From: Phallusia mammillata
Lineage: Eukaryota; Chordata; Ascidiacea; Phlebobranchia; Ascidiidae
DNA: 64,000 nucleotides
NCBI GenBank assembly: GCA_003260075.1
Contig: QLIY01000500.1
Location: 21,541 to 85,540, forward strand
Direction: 5' to 3'
The notes under the pieces were generated by a model. That model made no database searches. It worked only from the letters and a program-made list of their open reading frames with translations, and was not told where the DNA came from. Positions 11,690 to 22,754 of the stretch are shown here, one piece after another; the first letter of the stretch is position 1, and each line of letters starts with the position of its first letter. The position numbers and the translations under genes are program-made.

Positions 11690-12161
11690 TATTAAGACCC
11701 AAAATCGTCTTCAAAAGTATCTGAATCGTCCAACACGTCAATGATTGATTAAATTAATCAAGTAAACTTTAATTATAACTTTTCACCACACCGCTACCTT
11801 TAGCAAACAAAACTGCGGATTTCACATCATCCGTAAATAAAATTTTACGAACCTTAAATCAAAACGGCGGTTTTATGTCACATTGACTACCTAGGGTGCA
11901 TTTTTTGTCTGTCTACATTCGTGCCTAAAAACCTTTATGACAAAAAATGTCCTGAGAATTAAAGGTTGGGTTTTGTCACGATTACTGCCCCATGAGTGAA
12001 TTGGTATTTTGTAAGGTGGAGTAGTCCACCACAGCAAAACATTAAACGTTTATCCAGCAATGCTTCAATGCAGGACTGGAAATGCTTCAATGTACTATTT
12101 CACAAATATAATATTACATGCATTTGAGGAAATAGTTGTGTACAATACGTAGCCTTTAAAA
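11690..12161. other. Intergenic, no gene seen
   Basis: AT-rich non-coding sequence between a hAT fragment and the next MITE; no open frame of note. Confidence 0.4.
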
Positions 12162-12292
12162 CAGTGGTTCTAAAACTTTCGTGGACCGTGGACCCCTAAA
12201 AGCAACTTTTTGGCCTCGTGGCCCCCTTTAAGTAACCCTGTAGGACCTCTCATCCCCTTAAAAATGTAAATGGACCAGGTTGAGAACCGCTG
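12162..12292. mobile_element. Short hAT-type MITE, 131 bp
   Basis: Begins CAGTGGTTCTAAAACTT and ends AGGTTGAGAACCGCTG (imperfect inverted repeats). Flanked by CTTTAAAA (12154-12161) and CTATAAAA (12293-12300), an 8-bp target duplication with one mismatch. Confidence 0.75.
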
Positions 12293-12706
12293 CTATAAAA
12301 CATATTAGGTTATTGAAACAAGAATACCATTGACTGCATCAGCTTAAAAGTAGTGTCATTGCTTTCGAGCGTGGCCTAAGGTTTGCGTATAACATCCAGG
12401 ACATTTTTGACCGTGTTATTGACCAATCAGAAAGCTATGGAGAGGCGTGATCACCGCGTGTAAAGTTAGCACAAATTGTTTACTACTACCATTTTATTTG
12501 ATTACAGCGTCAAGCTTTATACGTATGATCGACGCACAATGTACTTTTCTAAAACATCAATACGATTTGAACACAAGCAATTGAAAACAATGTAAAAAAA
12601 CATCACTGTAACAAAATTACGTTTTCACCCAAGACTACTACTACTATAAAGTGGGTTTTGCAGCCAAAGTCACATGTGTAAACAACTAAATACTTCTGTT
12701 CCAAAT
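12293..12706. other. 3' flank of gene C
   Basis: Non-coding AT-rich sequence downstream (in gene orientation) of gene C; no other feature seen. Confidence 0.35.
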
Positions 12707-13951
12707 TCAAGATGCCCCATTTGCTTCGTTTTCTATGGCTGAGAATTGAAATTTGAAACCGGTGCCGGGGTTCTTGCTCCATGAAAAGAACTTGACGAAC
12801 ATGTACTCGCCAGTGGAATACAAAGGAGACTGAAATGAATTGCCACCGAAGCCAGAAAGATGTGGGTAATTATCTCCGGGCCCATCATATATATACACGT
12901 TGTCTTCATTCAAATCCAAATCCTCTACGGCAAGCTTTATCTTATAGCCGTTTTGGCAGTGTATTGTCCACATGCAGATTTCATTGCTGTAGTAAGTATG
13001 CGGGTAGTTTGGGGTAGTAAGGACAGCAGAACCAGAACCAATATCAAGACTTTCACCTGCTGCGCAAGCTGGAAGTTTTGGAACAGCTTTTGCAAGAAGC
13101 AAGAAACCTGTATCACTAGCAGCAGCATCAGAAACAAACCTTATTTTTGTTTCACCAGTGTTGTCGTGGATTTTACCGTAAACCAAAAAATCTTGTGTTA
13201 ATCTGATTGGATAATTGTTCCAGCCTTCGTGTATGTACAAGGTATCGTCATTTGAGCCAATGCGTAAATCGTTAATTTGTATCTCAATACCATAACCTGT
13301 ATAACCCGTCTTAATATACCATGTACATGATAAGCCGTTGTCATAATTGTTTGGGTAATTTGGTGAAGATATATAAGTGTAGCTATTTGGGTCGACTGTA
13401 AGATATAACCCTGAAGCACAAGCGACGGTTGAGTTGTTGGCTAAAGGATCTTCGTAAATGGGAAGGGGTTTGTTTGATTTTAACATACTTCGGTATTTAA
13501 GCCTGAATCCTTGACTGGTTCCCGACCCGTCAGTGACGAACATAATAAACATGTCCGAGGATTTTGAAAAAATATAAGAACCAGTTTCTGGATCCACGGG
13601 AATTTGTTCGTAATATTGTGAAGGTCCGTCAAAGAAAACCAAAAAGTCACAACAGAGTTGGTAGTTTAAATCTTCGATGGAAACTTCAATTACATGGCCC
13701 TCATCCACAGAATGGATGCTCCAGGTGCAGAAAAGATTATTAGTGTACGCGTTGGGATAGTTGATAGATGTGAAGCTGTTATACGATGATTCAGCATTCA
13801 AATGTTGAGTTCGTTCGCAACTTTGTGGTGAAGTTTGTTGACTTCCAGCAGCATCAGTTTCGTCGTCTTGCGCGTGCACATTCGCTACAAGAGTTGTTTG
13901 CAATAAAAGCATCAAAGCAACAAACTTTAAACAAGTCATCGTAGATTGCAT
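12707..13951 (-). CDS. Gene C: secreted three-CUB protein
   Basis: Single open exon of 414 codons. Two in-frame ATGs lie at 13951 and 13939. The second gives MTCLKF, the Met-x-Cys start shared by all five paralogues (MAC, MAC, MIC, MSC), so I favour it. A hydrophobic signal peptide ends near VHAQ and is followed by an acidic linker (DDETDAAG). Three CUB domains then open at CERTQHL, CASGLYL and CAAGESL, matching CUB3, CUB4 and CUB5 of gene A; CUB6 is absent. The domains keep NYP, CTW and the DGP/YDGP strand motifs. It is probably secreted; the function is unknown beyond CUB-type extracellular binding. Confidence 0.85.
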   Translation of the reverse strand: MQSTMTCLKFVALMLLLQTTLVANVHAQDDETDAAGSQQTSPQSCERTQHLNAESSYNSFTSINYPNAYTNNLFCTWSIHSVDEGHVIEVSIEDLNYQLCCDFLVFFDGPSQYYEQIPVDPETGSYIFSKSSDMFIMFVTDGSGTSQGFRLKYRSMLKSNKPLPIYEDPLANNSTVACASGLYLTVDPNSYTYISSPNYPNNYDNGLSCTWYIKTGYTGYGIEIQINDLRIGSNDDTLYIHEGWNNYPIRLTQDFLVYGKIHDNTGETKIRFVSDAAASDTGFLLLAKAVPKLPACAAGESLDIGSGSAVLTTPNYPHTYYSNEICMWTIHCQNGYKIKLAVEDLDLNEDNVYIYDGPGDNYPHLSGFGGNSFQSPLYSTGEYMFVKFFSWSKNPGTGFKFQFSAIENEANGAS

Positions 13952-14272
13952 AGCAGCAGCAATTTTCAGTTTATGTATTGTCTGTAACCAAACATTGAAA
14001 TTTAACTTTTAGGTAATGCGCTTTATTAATACAACATAACGCCCGATGGCCTGGTTTTATCGTATACACAACTTTTGTCACAACAAACTGTTAACTCGGG
14101 TTGTATTCTCAACAGACAAACCAAATCTTAAATTTACTGTGCCTATAGCACGTTTCAGGTATCAACTACGTCCACTAGTTCGAGAAACCTTATTATATAG
14201 ACTTAAGACACTATACCAACTGCCAGTATCACATATTCTGTTGAATGACCGCCCACAACGCAAACGAACGGG

Positions 14273-14282
14273 TATTTATATA
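14273..14282 (-). promoter_or_regulatory. Candidate TATA box of gene C
   Basis: On the minus strand this reads TATATAAATA, about 320-330 bases before the gene C start, the same spacing as gene A. Confidence 0.4.
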
Positions 14283-15461
14283 AGCCGGTAAACAAGTCTA
14301 CGTGATAACTAAAAGTTACAATATAAACACACATATCGTGCTTTGGCGGCAATCGGCAAGAAGCGATCGGTTTCGAAAACTGGTAATTGGGAGAAAGTTT
14401 AGGTAATTTTTGTTTCAAGTATTAAGATAGAATTAGGCACATGAATCACGATTCTAAAATTTCCGAAAATAAACAGACAAACATAGGTAATGCCAACCAC
14501 TATGTGGGAAGCACGGGTGTATAGGCCCCAGCAGTAATAAACAACAGCCATAAGACACGTGCAAACCTTCAATTAGTGAAAGTTTTCATCTTAACCATTC
14601 TACATATTTATGTTATTTACCGTCGTTTATGAAACACATTTTCTCCTTCTCAATGCACAGAATTCTACATTTTTAATTGTGAACAGAAGGCTACGGGTTT
14701 TGAAGGTTAAGTTAAGGGGGTCAATATCCAAAAAGAGTAAAGGATAACCTTTAAAAGTAACCAATGGTTTTACAAGACGCAATATGCTTTACCCAACTAT
14801 ATTGAATTGTCGCCTTTTTCAAGATAATAAAGCATTACATTGCATTGGTAAATGAAGAAAATATGTCACAAATCTGTTAACTTATTCTTAACTGAAAACA
14901 GTTCTTGATCAAGTTGCTTTTCAATTTGTCAACTACCTAAATTAAATTGTCATGGCAATTACTTTTATTTACTAATTGTTAAAGCAATAATTTTACGATT
15001 AACAAAAACAAATGATTATTACAAATGTTTTTGGTTTATTTCCTGCGTTGTTTGTTTTATATTGAGGTTTTATGCATCCAAACGAGACAAAAATATTATT
15101 TATTAGCACAACACGCATGTGGGGCTTTTATACATGCATAAAATCAAAACACAAATAACTAATATAAACAAATGAGAAAAGGAGATTGGGTTTGACGCAT
15201 ATGACTTACTGTAAACAGTAAGGAGAATGAATTCTCTTACATGAACCCGTTTGATGGTTGCTTTCGAGCAAGGGGAGAAAAGCAGACCTTTGCACTTTGA
15301 ACGAAGTTTGTACTTGGTAAACATGTTGATCGCAGAAGGTGATTTTCCTCAATGGAGCAATCATGGAAAAGTTTTTGCGTTACGTCACAAAGTGTCAATC
15401 CTCGTCGTTTATTTATGCCTATACGTGGGCTCCCGACTATGTTGCAAAAATAAGATATTCT
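14283..15461. other. Intergenic, no gene seen
   Basis: AT-rich; small open frames (15103-15324 minus, 15251-15496 plus) overlap each other and have no domain. Confidence 0.35.
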
Positions 15462-15545
15462 TCTCGGGGTTAGAACCTATGAACCCCCGAGCATGAATTG
15501 TGGTCAATCAGACTTTTTGTGGTTTGGCGCTTGAGACCATTAGAC
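15462..15545 (-). repeat. tRNA-derived SINE-like remnant
   Basis: On minus the stretch reads TGGTCTAATGGTCTCAAGCG (A-box-like) and, about 45 bases on, GGTTCTAACCCCGAG (B-box-like). Pairing is too poor for a working tRNA, so I read it as a SINE head. Confidence 0.4.
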
Positions 15546-16071
15546 CAGCCAATTTAAATGCAAAACTATTTAGCTTATGCGGGTAGTTCGCCACCGTTTG
15601 CTAATTTTCGTTATGTTTACCAAAGCGGCAATAAGAATATTTGCTTAATTTTTGTTTTAGGAAAACACTTTATGCGTAACAACAAAAACCGTCAGTGGTT
15701 TATTCTGTAATTTCTTCATTCTATAAAAATCCACTTTAAACAGATATCATACAAGTTAAATCAGTTGTGGAACCAGGTATTTTGGAACATTCAAATAATT
15801 TGTACTAAATACTTTCTTATCATAAGATAACGGCACCCTGCGTTTTGTTTATTATTCGAAAACGCAAACCACGCCAAATAAAGTAGCCTGCAAAAATTCA
15901 CCAAAAAGCATCTTTCAAATCACCCTTGACAAACAAGCATATAATACCCAACTCGGGGACTTCAAAGAACAACAAAACCACCAAGACAAGTCAAACATTC
16001 TCAAAACACCCTCGACAAAAACTACACCCACAATGGAGTAATGAAATTGATGCATTCATGAAAAAAAGTTT
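15546..16071. other. 3' flank of gene D
   Basis: No gene supported. The open frame beginning at 15926 on plus runs antisense into gene D and is a shadow. Confidence 0.35.
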
Positions 16072-18607
16072 TCACAATACGCTTCTATACATTAACCAAA
16101 AACCTTGGAAGACTTTCATTCCATCACTTGTAAAAACTATAAACATGTCAGCCCATGTGGACTTAACAGAAGTCCCTTCTATGGGAATGAATGAAATAGG
16201 TGGAAAGTTCGACGATGGGCCGTCGTAAATAGTCAAAAAGTCTAAATAATCCACAAAGTAATCAGCAACGTACACTTCAACTACGTAACCAAAATACATA
16301 GAATGGATGCTCCAAGTACAGTAAAGATTATCGAAATAATAGTAAGGGTAGTTTAAAGATGTTAAGTTGTTGTAATTCAGATCAGCTTCTAAAATCTCAG
16401 TTTCGCCGCAGCTCGGTGACAGAATCGTGGTGTAAGTAAACTTAAAACCTCTGCCAGTTCCTGAGCTACCAGTTACAAAGTTGATGTCAAGATACCCGGC
16501 TACTGTAACGTATGTTTGGTCAGTAAAATCAATTCCACTAAATCTTATTGATAATCTTCCGCTACTTATTGTCACAGAATCGGTCTCTAAATCAAGATCT
16601 ACTACCTGCAAGGCAATCGACTCGCCTGTAGTAGTAGCCCGTATATACCACCAACAAAACAAATTATTGTCATACTGATTGGGATAATTTGGTGAAGTTA
16701 AGTAATATTGTTCACCTAGCACTGGATAGAAAGTTTCATAGTTACATGCGTTTTTAACTGCGTAATCGCTTTGATCAGGGATATTTTTTGCTGTTAAACC
16801 ACTCACAACAACCGAAGTTATTGCTCTAAATCCTGTTTTTGATACGGAACAATCAGAAGTCAAATGTATCAACAAACTACTTTTGGTCGACTGGAATATA
16901 GTCAAATTGTTCTGATTGGTTAATGTACCAGATAAAATGGCAATTACTGGGACGTTGATAGAGATGCCGTCGTAGATGGTGAGTCGGTCACAGCATTCCT
17001 CGATGTCGATATCGACGATATTGAGTTGAACTACTTTATCGTCAGGCACACGAAGCAACCACGCGATGTCAGCAGAGTTAGGATAGGGTTGAGGATAGTT
17101 GGGAGAAAATATCTCACCCACCAAATCCTGAACAGTGGTGCCGGAAAGATCAAGTAGCACCTGAGCTCTGTTTTGTATCTTCACATCGGAGTCGATCATG
17201 TCTTGCACGGTTTCTTTGTACTCGATGTTGAAGGTGACTTCTTTTTTGCCTTTAATGTGGACTGTGTTTTTCGATGATTGAATATCCTGATAAAAAATTT
17301 CTGAAAAAAAAGTAAACTAACTTTACTCCTACTTTTTAGCATTATGATAACCATCCATTGAAATCACCAAGTCATTATCAAGTCATTTTATTTGTTTTTT
17401 GAAACAGTCGAAACAGATTTTGTGCAGCCACATTAAACTAACTTATATAAACAACGAAAATTTTTTTGGCCATTTGCTATCAATTTACCGTTTTTCTCGC
17501 CTAAAAATTCTTGAAGATGCATAGCAGCCAAGAAATCGCCCCTTCTTGCCTTTTCATACACTTGTAGTGCTTTTTTGTAGTTGGTTTTTATCCCTTCGTA
17601 CGCTACCCCATCTGAGTGCATTACAAACGACGTAATAGCTGCATTGTCGGAAAAGTAAGTGTGAAATCCAATGTCAGCTGGGGTTGCTTTGGTGTTCTTA
17701 ATAGTGACCTTCAAAGTTTGAAGATCGTCGGACGCGTGAATGGGCCAGGGGATATTTGCCTGTTACGAAAAAAATTTGATTTTTAACTTTTTAAACTATT
17801 CTACTAAACCAGGAATATCATAAACATAACACAGTTAAGAGCTAAAAAATTCATCACCGATCTGCACGGTATGAAAAGACGCCGTACTGTTGAGTTTTAT
17901 TTGATTGGCGGGCATTGGTTCGCACAATTCTGAAACAATTGTACTGGTTGTAACCAAATCGCCGGTAAAAGCCGATGAGTTACACCAAATGTAGTTGCTA
18001 ACTTTTAAGGAGCAATTAAATCAGCCAGAAGTTCAAGTCACGTTAATCTTATTGAGAGAAATCAATTCGTGACTGAAAGGGAAACCAAAACGATCACATC
18101 TGAGCAAATAATATGATAAGGAAAAAATGGTCTGTTACGAGACATCTTCGAAAACTGGTGTTTTGCCATTGGTTGCATACATTAAAAAAACGAGAATGGA
18201 AAATTAAAGAAGGTTTTCATATAAAGATCCAAATCGCCATACGCGGCAAATATCAGCATCAATATTTTTCATTTTGAAACAACAGTAACAAAATACTTCA
18301 AATTTGCCTTTCATTTTAAAACTTTGATATATTCATAGGCCCCTTAGAATTTTATAGGCTATAGTGTGGTGTATGGGTTTCACACCCTTCTCTTTAGCTT
18401 AAAGTAAAAAGAAATTTCAAACAAACCCACGCAAAAAACTAACTTTTCGATAGGAACCTTAAAGTATAACTTATAGCTTACTTTTTCATAAATTGGTTGG
18501 GGTAAAAGTCCAACGATAAAAGCTTCGTTTTCGTCAAATGCATTGCCCATCCTGACAAAAGTCAAGAAAAGAAACATAAAGCCAATCAAAAGCTGGTAAC
18601 AAATCAT
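16072..18607 (-). CDS. Gene D: secreted VIT-like plus three-CUB protein
   Basis: Three exons splice cleanly into 541 residues. Exon 1 (18607-18482) encodes a signal peptide ending IYEK before GTAAGC. Exon 2 (17759-17489) encodes the first half of a VIT-like domain (DIGFHTYFSDNAAITSFVM, GVAYEGIKTNYKKALQVYEK) and leaves phase 1. Exon 3 (17300-16072) completes it (KKEVTFNIEYKETVQDM) and encodes three CUBs: FSPNYPQPYPNSADIAW, YYLTSPNYPNQY and CGETEILEADLNY. It matches gene A exon for exon but stops after CUB3, and unlike A its VIT exon is open. There is no von Willebrand A domain, the usual partner of VIT in inter-alpha-inhibitor heavy chains. Calling the domain VIT rests on motif order seen by eye. 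Confidence 0.8.
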
Positions 18608-19175
18608 CTTGGGCGAAAAGCAACTTAAATATATGTCAAAGTTATAGTTCTAAACTTAGACCTAAACCTGAATGTATTGCATTTTGAGAATTCGTATTCG
18701 GTTATACACACAACAGCAGAAAGAGTTTCATACAATGAGTTGAAAAGTTAGGACCCTTCTGTTTAACACCGTTTGTTAACAGAAAATCAACATGCAAAGG
18801 CGTGGGAATTGACATCTTGAACGCTTAAGTCAAGTATTTACCTCGTAACAATATGGTTAAAAATCAAATATTTTATCATCTTGTAATTCCCACGCAGGTG
18901 CTAGAGTTCTCACACGAGACATAAAATGAGAACATATGTGTTCATCACCGCTTGTTGTGTACAAACTGCTTACTGTGTACAAGGTTTACAGACAAAGTTA
19001 TAACAGACAAAAACGTGTTGTTAACTCAAGACAACCACAATACCAGTACTCATAGGCGCCTTTTTACAAAAATGCAAGGTGGCGGACGTAAAGTATGACG
19101 TCATTTCATGTGACGTCATAAATGCGTGAAACCGCAAGAACTCAAACTCAAAGCCCCCAAAAACTTCCCATAGAC
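18608..19175. other. 5' flank of gene D
   Basis: Non-coding. Only a weak AAATATAT patch lies just before the start, so no promoter is assigned. Confidence 0.3.
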
Positions 19176-19559
19176 CAGGGGTGGCCAAACTGCGGCTTTC
19201 GAGCCGCATGCGGTTCTTTGAGCCTTTGATTGCTGCTCTTTAATATTGCACATATATTCCCCATATGGCCCAGTTGTGAAAACAATGCATTCTATCACGT
19301 ATTAACAATAGATTGACTGTTTGTAAAAACCAAGGCACGTTCCGAAAAACGAAAAAAATATTATTGTATAAGCGTGTTGGCCTTGCATTGTAGTCAAAAA
19401 TATTTAGACTCACAGTATCACCTCACAACAGTAATCATTATTTTATAGAGCGTACACTTCATTGTGTGTGAATAAATTCGTTTTGATTTTTTTGCGACTC
19501 TTTTAAAACTAAGTTTTGTGATATGCGGCTCCAGCAAGAAGCTGGTCTGACCACCCCTG
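19176..19559. mobile_element. hAT-type MITE, 384 bp, perfect 8-bp target duplication
   Basis: Starts CAGGGGTGGCCAAACTGCGG and ends GGTCTGACCACCCCTG. Flanked by CCATAGAC on both sides (19168-19175, 19560-19567). The subterminal GCGGCTTTCGAGCCGCATGC on the left is answered by ATGCGGCTCC on the right. Non-coding, non-autonomous. Confidence 0.9.
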
Positions 19560-19882
19560 CCATAGACTGTTCGTCGAAATTTGAAAAAATAATGTTATTT
19601 ATTTTGGAACACAATGTTGTACCGTTTAAAATTGGTCTGGCAGTATTTAAAAGTGTTTAGTCACGTTGTTATTGCTTTGTGTCACGTAAAATAACCATTT
19701 ATTACAGCACAATTGAATTGTACACAACAATAGCCAAACATTCACTGGCAACAATTGTGTGTTTGACGTCATAAAAAAGGCACTAACCAAAACAGGTTAC
19801 AGTTTTAAGCCACGTTTTGTTGCTTTTTTTTGTTTTTAATTGTATTTTTCGACAATCAGGCGGCAGTCCGAGAACTGAAATT

Positions 19883-19980
19883 TGCCCTTTGTCGTTCACG
19901 GGGTTCGAACCCAGGATACTTCCGGGGACGAATTCCGATCTGGAGTATATGGGTCAGGCGCGCCAGGCCATTCGGCCACG
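19883..19980 (-). repeat. tRNA-derived SINE head (Ser/Leu-like)
   Basis: On minus: TGGCCGAATGGCCTGGCGCG (A box) and, about 55 bases on, TGGGTTCGAACCCCGTGA (near-perfect B box). The long spacing resembles a class II tRNA, but the arms do not all pair, so I call it a SINE or tRNA pseudogene. Confidence 0.55.
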
Positions 19981-20079
19981 TTTGTTGCTTTTTTCGCCAG
20001 CACATTTATTTAAAAGCTAAATTGTTTTAGTTTTACGATATTTCGTGCTAAACCGCTACAAGGAATCAAAAATATCCAC

Positions 20080-20160
20080 GGTGGCTGCCACCGTGCTTTG
20101 CAAACCCAAGGTGGCGGCGCCACCCCGCCACCGCCCACTCGGCGCCAATGCCAGTACTGC
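20080..20160. repeat. GC-rich palindromic patch
   Basis: CACGGTGGCTGCCACCGTG is a 9-bp perfect hairpin with a one-base loop, followed by GGTGGCGGCGCCACC, another palindrome. It stands out against AT-rich surroundings and probably belongs to a repeat. Confidence 0.45.
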
Positions 20161-20249
20161 TCTCACTAACGGAGACGCCATCCTAAACCTGCTGGCGGCG
20201 CATTGCGAATAAATGTTGTTCATTAAACCTTCTTGCAGGAGCTTTGAAA

Positions 20250-20430
20250 GTCCTGCCGGGCTTTTCGGGTTGGTTTGAGCTTAAGTTTAACAAAAATGGG
20301 CTTGGTTCGGACCTGACTTCACACTTTGTCTGTCGAAATTATACCAATTAACACTCAGGGCTAATTCGGGCCAATTTTTAACTTTAGTTTTCCCATGTTT
20401 TGCAGACCTGCTTACAACTGTCGTGTACAA
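20250..20430. repeat. Dispersed repeat, copy 1
   Basis: Shares order and wording with 63190-63365: CGGGCTTTTCGGGTTGG, then GGGCTT, TCGGACCTGACTT, CACACT and finally CTGCTTACAACT. Type unknown; no terminal repeats or tRNA head seen. Confidence 0.5.
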
Positions 20431-20978
20431 ACAGTGTACACCAGTGTAAAGGACACACAATGTTTTTCTGTTCCATCTGCACCACGTTTGTGAAAGTCAA
20501 TTTTGATAAAAACAAAAATTCGGAGAACTTTTTCTTGAACGGGACATATTGCATACCTCAACCAAGTCAAAAAGGATTCATTTAATGTTTCGTATTGTTT
20601 GCTTTATTGCAATTTTTGTTTGTTTGTTTAAACATTTTAAAGAAAAAAAAACTTATTTCTGAACTTCCTGTTTGAAATAAATGCTTTTATTGTTGTTAGT
20701 CTGTCACTTTTTTATAACGTTGTTGCGCTCCAAGCACGTTTCTGTCAATTTTATTTTGCATTATTTTATTTCCGATGCTTGCATTGACACAAAAACAAAC
20801 CCACATAAAATCAGATAATAATCCACCTTCAGCCAAATGATTACCGTTTCCTAAAAAGCCACCAACCACCATATTACCTTTAACCAAGAAATAATTCCCA
20901 TTGTATATATTGATTTAATTAAAATAACACAGGAATATCGGCTAACACTTCAAACAATTTGCATTTGAATACGACCTT
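20431..20978. other. 3' flank of gene E
   Basis: Non-coding AT-rich sequence; small open frames without features. Confidence 0.3.
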
Positions 20979-22580
20979 TTACGGCTTTGCAGAGTACTGA
21001 AATTGAAAGCCAATCCCTGCATAACTACTGCCATGTGTTTGTGTATCGAACACAATGTACATGTAATAAGCAGTAGAATACAAGGGCGAAACGTAAGTGT
21101 TTCCCCGAAAACTGGCAAGTTGTGAGTAGCTGCTTGAATCTCCGTCATATATGTACACATAGTCGTAATTTATATCTAAATCTAGCACAGTCAACATAAT
21201 CAAAGAGCCCCAGAAACTACGAATGGTCCATGTGCATTCTATATTACTGTAGTAACCGTTAGGGTAGTTTGGCGATGCAAAAGAGACTGGGTCGCCGTAA
21301 AGGGATAGATATTCACCTGTGTTAGCGCACGCAGGTTCTATCGGCACTGCCCTTACAAGAAACAAAAACCCACGGTCTGTAGATGCATTATCGCTGAGAA
21401 AAGTTATTCGAGTTTGCTCAGGGTTCACAAACAAACGCCCAAAATAATCGGTATCATAATCAATCGTTGCGACGGGGGAAGTTGAGTTGGATCCTCCATA
21501 CAAAGAAACTACATCACCTTGGCCCAGACGGACGTCGTTAACTTGTATTTCATAACCAAACCCACTATAGGAAATATCGATGTACCATGTACAAGATAAA
21601 TCATTGAAGTACGATGTTGGATAGTTAGGCGAAGACACCTCGGTGTAAGTGTAAGGATCGACGTTTATTGTTATACCTGATGTACATGGGTCTTCAGAAC
21701 TTCCCAAAGAAGGATCATTGTAGATAGGCGACAAAACACTCTTGTACAAAAGCTGAAACCCTCTTCCTGTACCAGTATGTCCAGGATCAGAAGTAAATTG
21801 TATGAACATGTTAGAAGCCGTTGAATGAACGTATGTACCTGATTCCATTGAATATGGTATTTGTTTATAATTCCAAGAATTGCCATCATAGAATACAAGG
21901 AAGTCACCACCAGATGGTAGTTCCATATCATCAATGAAGATTTCAACTACATATCCAGAATAAGAAGACTGAATGCTCCAGGTACAGTAGAGATCGAAAT
22001 AGTATTGATCAGGATAATTCAAAGACGTGATACTGTTATAAGAAGAATGGGCTACAAGATATTCAGTATCGCCACATTGCGGTGTAGGTATCATTTGGTA
22101 TTGGAACTTAAACCCACGACCGGCTTTGGACGAATCAGTTATGAAGTTAATATAGAGGTACACTAACCCAATAATCGGCTTTTCAGAGAAGGTTGATCCA
22201 GTCAATTCGGTATGGCGACCCATTTCATCGTAGATCTCAACAAAATCATAACCCACTTCTAGATCGAGGTCCACAACTTGCAACGTAACAATATTTTCGG
22301 GATATTCTGAGAAAATCCACCATCGGCAGTTAATGTTGTTGTAATACTGTTCTGGATAGTTCGGAGATGAAAGATAATAATATTTTTCTGCAGATGGATA
22401 TATTAATTCGGAATCACTGCAGTTTCCATCGCTGAGCGGAAAAGGCATGTCATTAAAAAGAGCTGTGAATTCTTTTGAACCCATTCCTGTATTCTTTAGA
22501 CTTTCTTCATTCGCCGCTGCCTTAAGGTCAAAGAAGGCCAGCAGCAATGCAAGTGAAGTTAGAATTCTAAAACAAGACAT
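20979..22580 (-). CDS. Gene E: secreted four-CUB protein
   Basis: Single exon, 533 residues from ATG at 22580 (MSCFRILT...); the TTG-initiated extension upstream is ignored. The signal peptide ends near LKAAA. Four CUB domains follow: YYYLSSPNYPEQYYNNINC (matches CUB2 of A), CGDTEYLVAHSSY (CUB3), CTSGITINVDPYTY (CUB4) and CANTGEYLSLYGD (CUB5). It thus lacks VIT, CUB1 and CUB6. The pre-CUB linker has a free-standing SDGNCSDSEL cysteine that may serve CUB2. The paralogue set suggests a modular repertoire built by gain and loss of terminal CUBs. Extracellular location is likely; the role is unknown. Confidence 0.87.
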   Translation of the reverse strand: MSCFRILTSLALLLAFFDLKAAANEESLKNTGMGSKEFTALFNDMPFPLSDGNCSDSELIYPSAEKYYYLSSPNYPEQYYNNINCRWWIFSEYPENIVTLQVVDLDLEVGYDFVEIYDEMGRHTELTGSTFSEKPIIGLVYLYINFITDSSKAGRGFKFQYQMIPTPQCGDTEYLVAHSSYNSITSLNYPDQYYFDLYCTWSIQSSYSGYVVEIFIDDMELPSGGDFLVFYDGNSWNYKQIPYSMESGTYVHSTASNMFIQFTSDPGHTGTGRGFQLLYKSVLSPIYNDPSLGSSEDPCTSGITINVDPYTYTEVSSPNYPTSYFNDLSCTWYIDISYSGFGYEIQVNDVRLGQGDVVSLYGGSNSTSPVATIDYDTDYFGRLFVNPEQTRITFLSDNASTDRGFLFLVRAVPIEPACANTGEYLSLYGDPVSFASPNYPNGYYSNIECTWTIRSFWGSLIMLTVLDLDINYDYVYIYDGDSSSYSQLASFRGNTYVSPLYSTAYYMYIVFDTQTHGSSYAGIGFQFQYSAKP

Positions 22581-22746
22581 CGTGAACAAACGCAAGTAGA
22601 CTAGTACTGTTTCTAAATGAAAAGTAAAAAAACAGTTTTAAATCATTAAAAACGCTGACATAGGCATTGATAATTTAATGTATTAACTATAATCACTAAA
22701 ACTTTCGCTCTTCTAATTGCAACCTAAACCGATTGTCATAGTTCAG

Positions 22747-22754
22747 TATTTATA
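22747..22754 (-). promoter_or_regulatory. Candidate TATA box of gene E
   Basis: TATAAATA on minus, about 167 bases before the ATG of gene E. Confidence 0.5.

Noticed and set aside
19883-19980. Functional tRNA gene
   Set aside because: B box is excellent, but acceptor and anticodon stems do not pair.
20979-22595. Gene E start at 22595
   Set aside because: The codon is TTG; ATG at 22580 gives the shared Met-Ser-Cys start.
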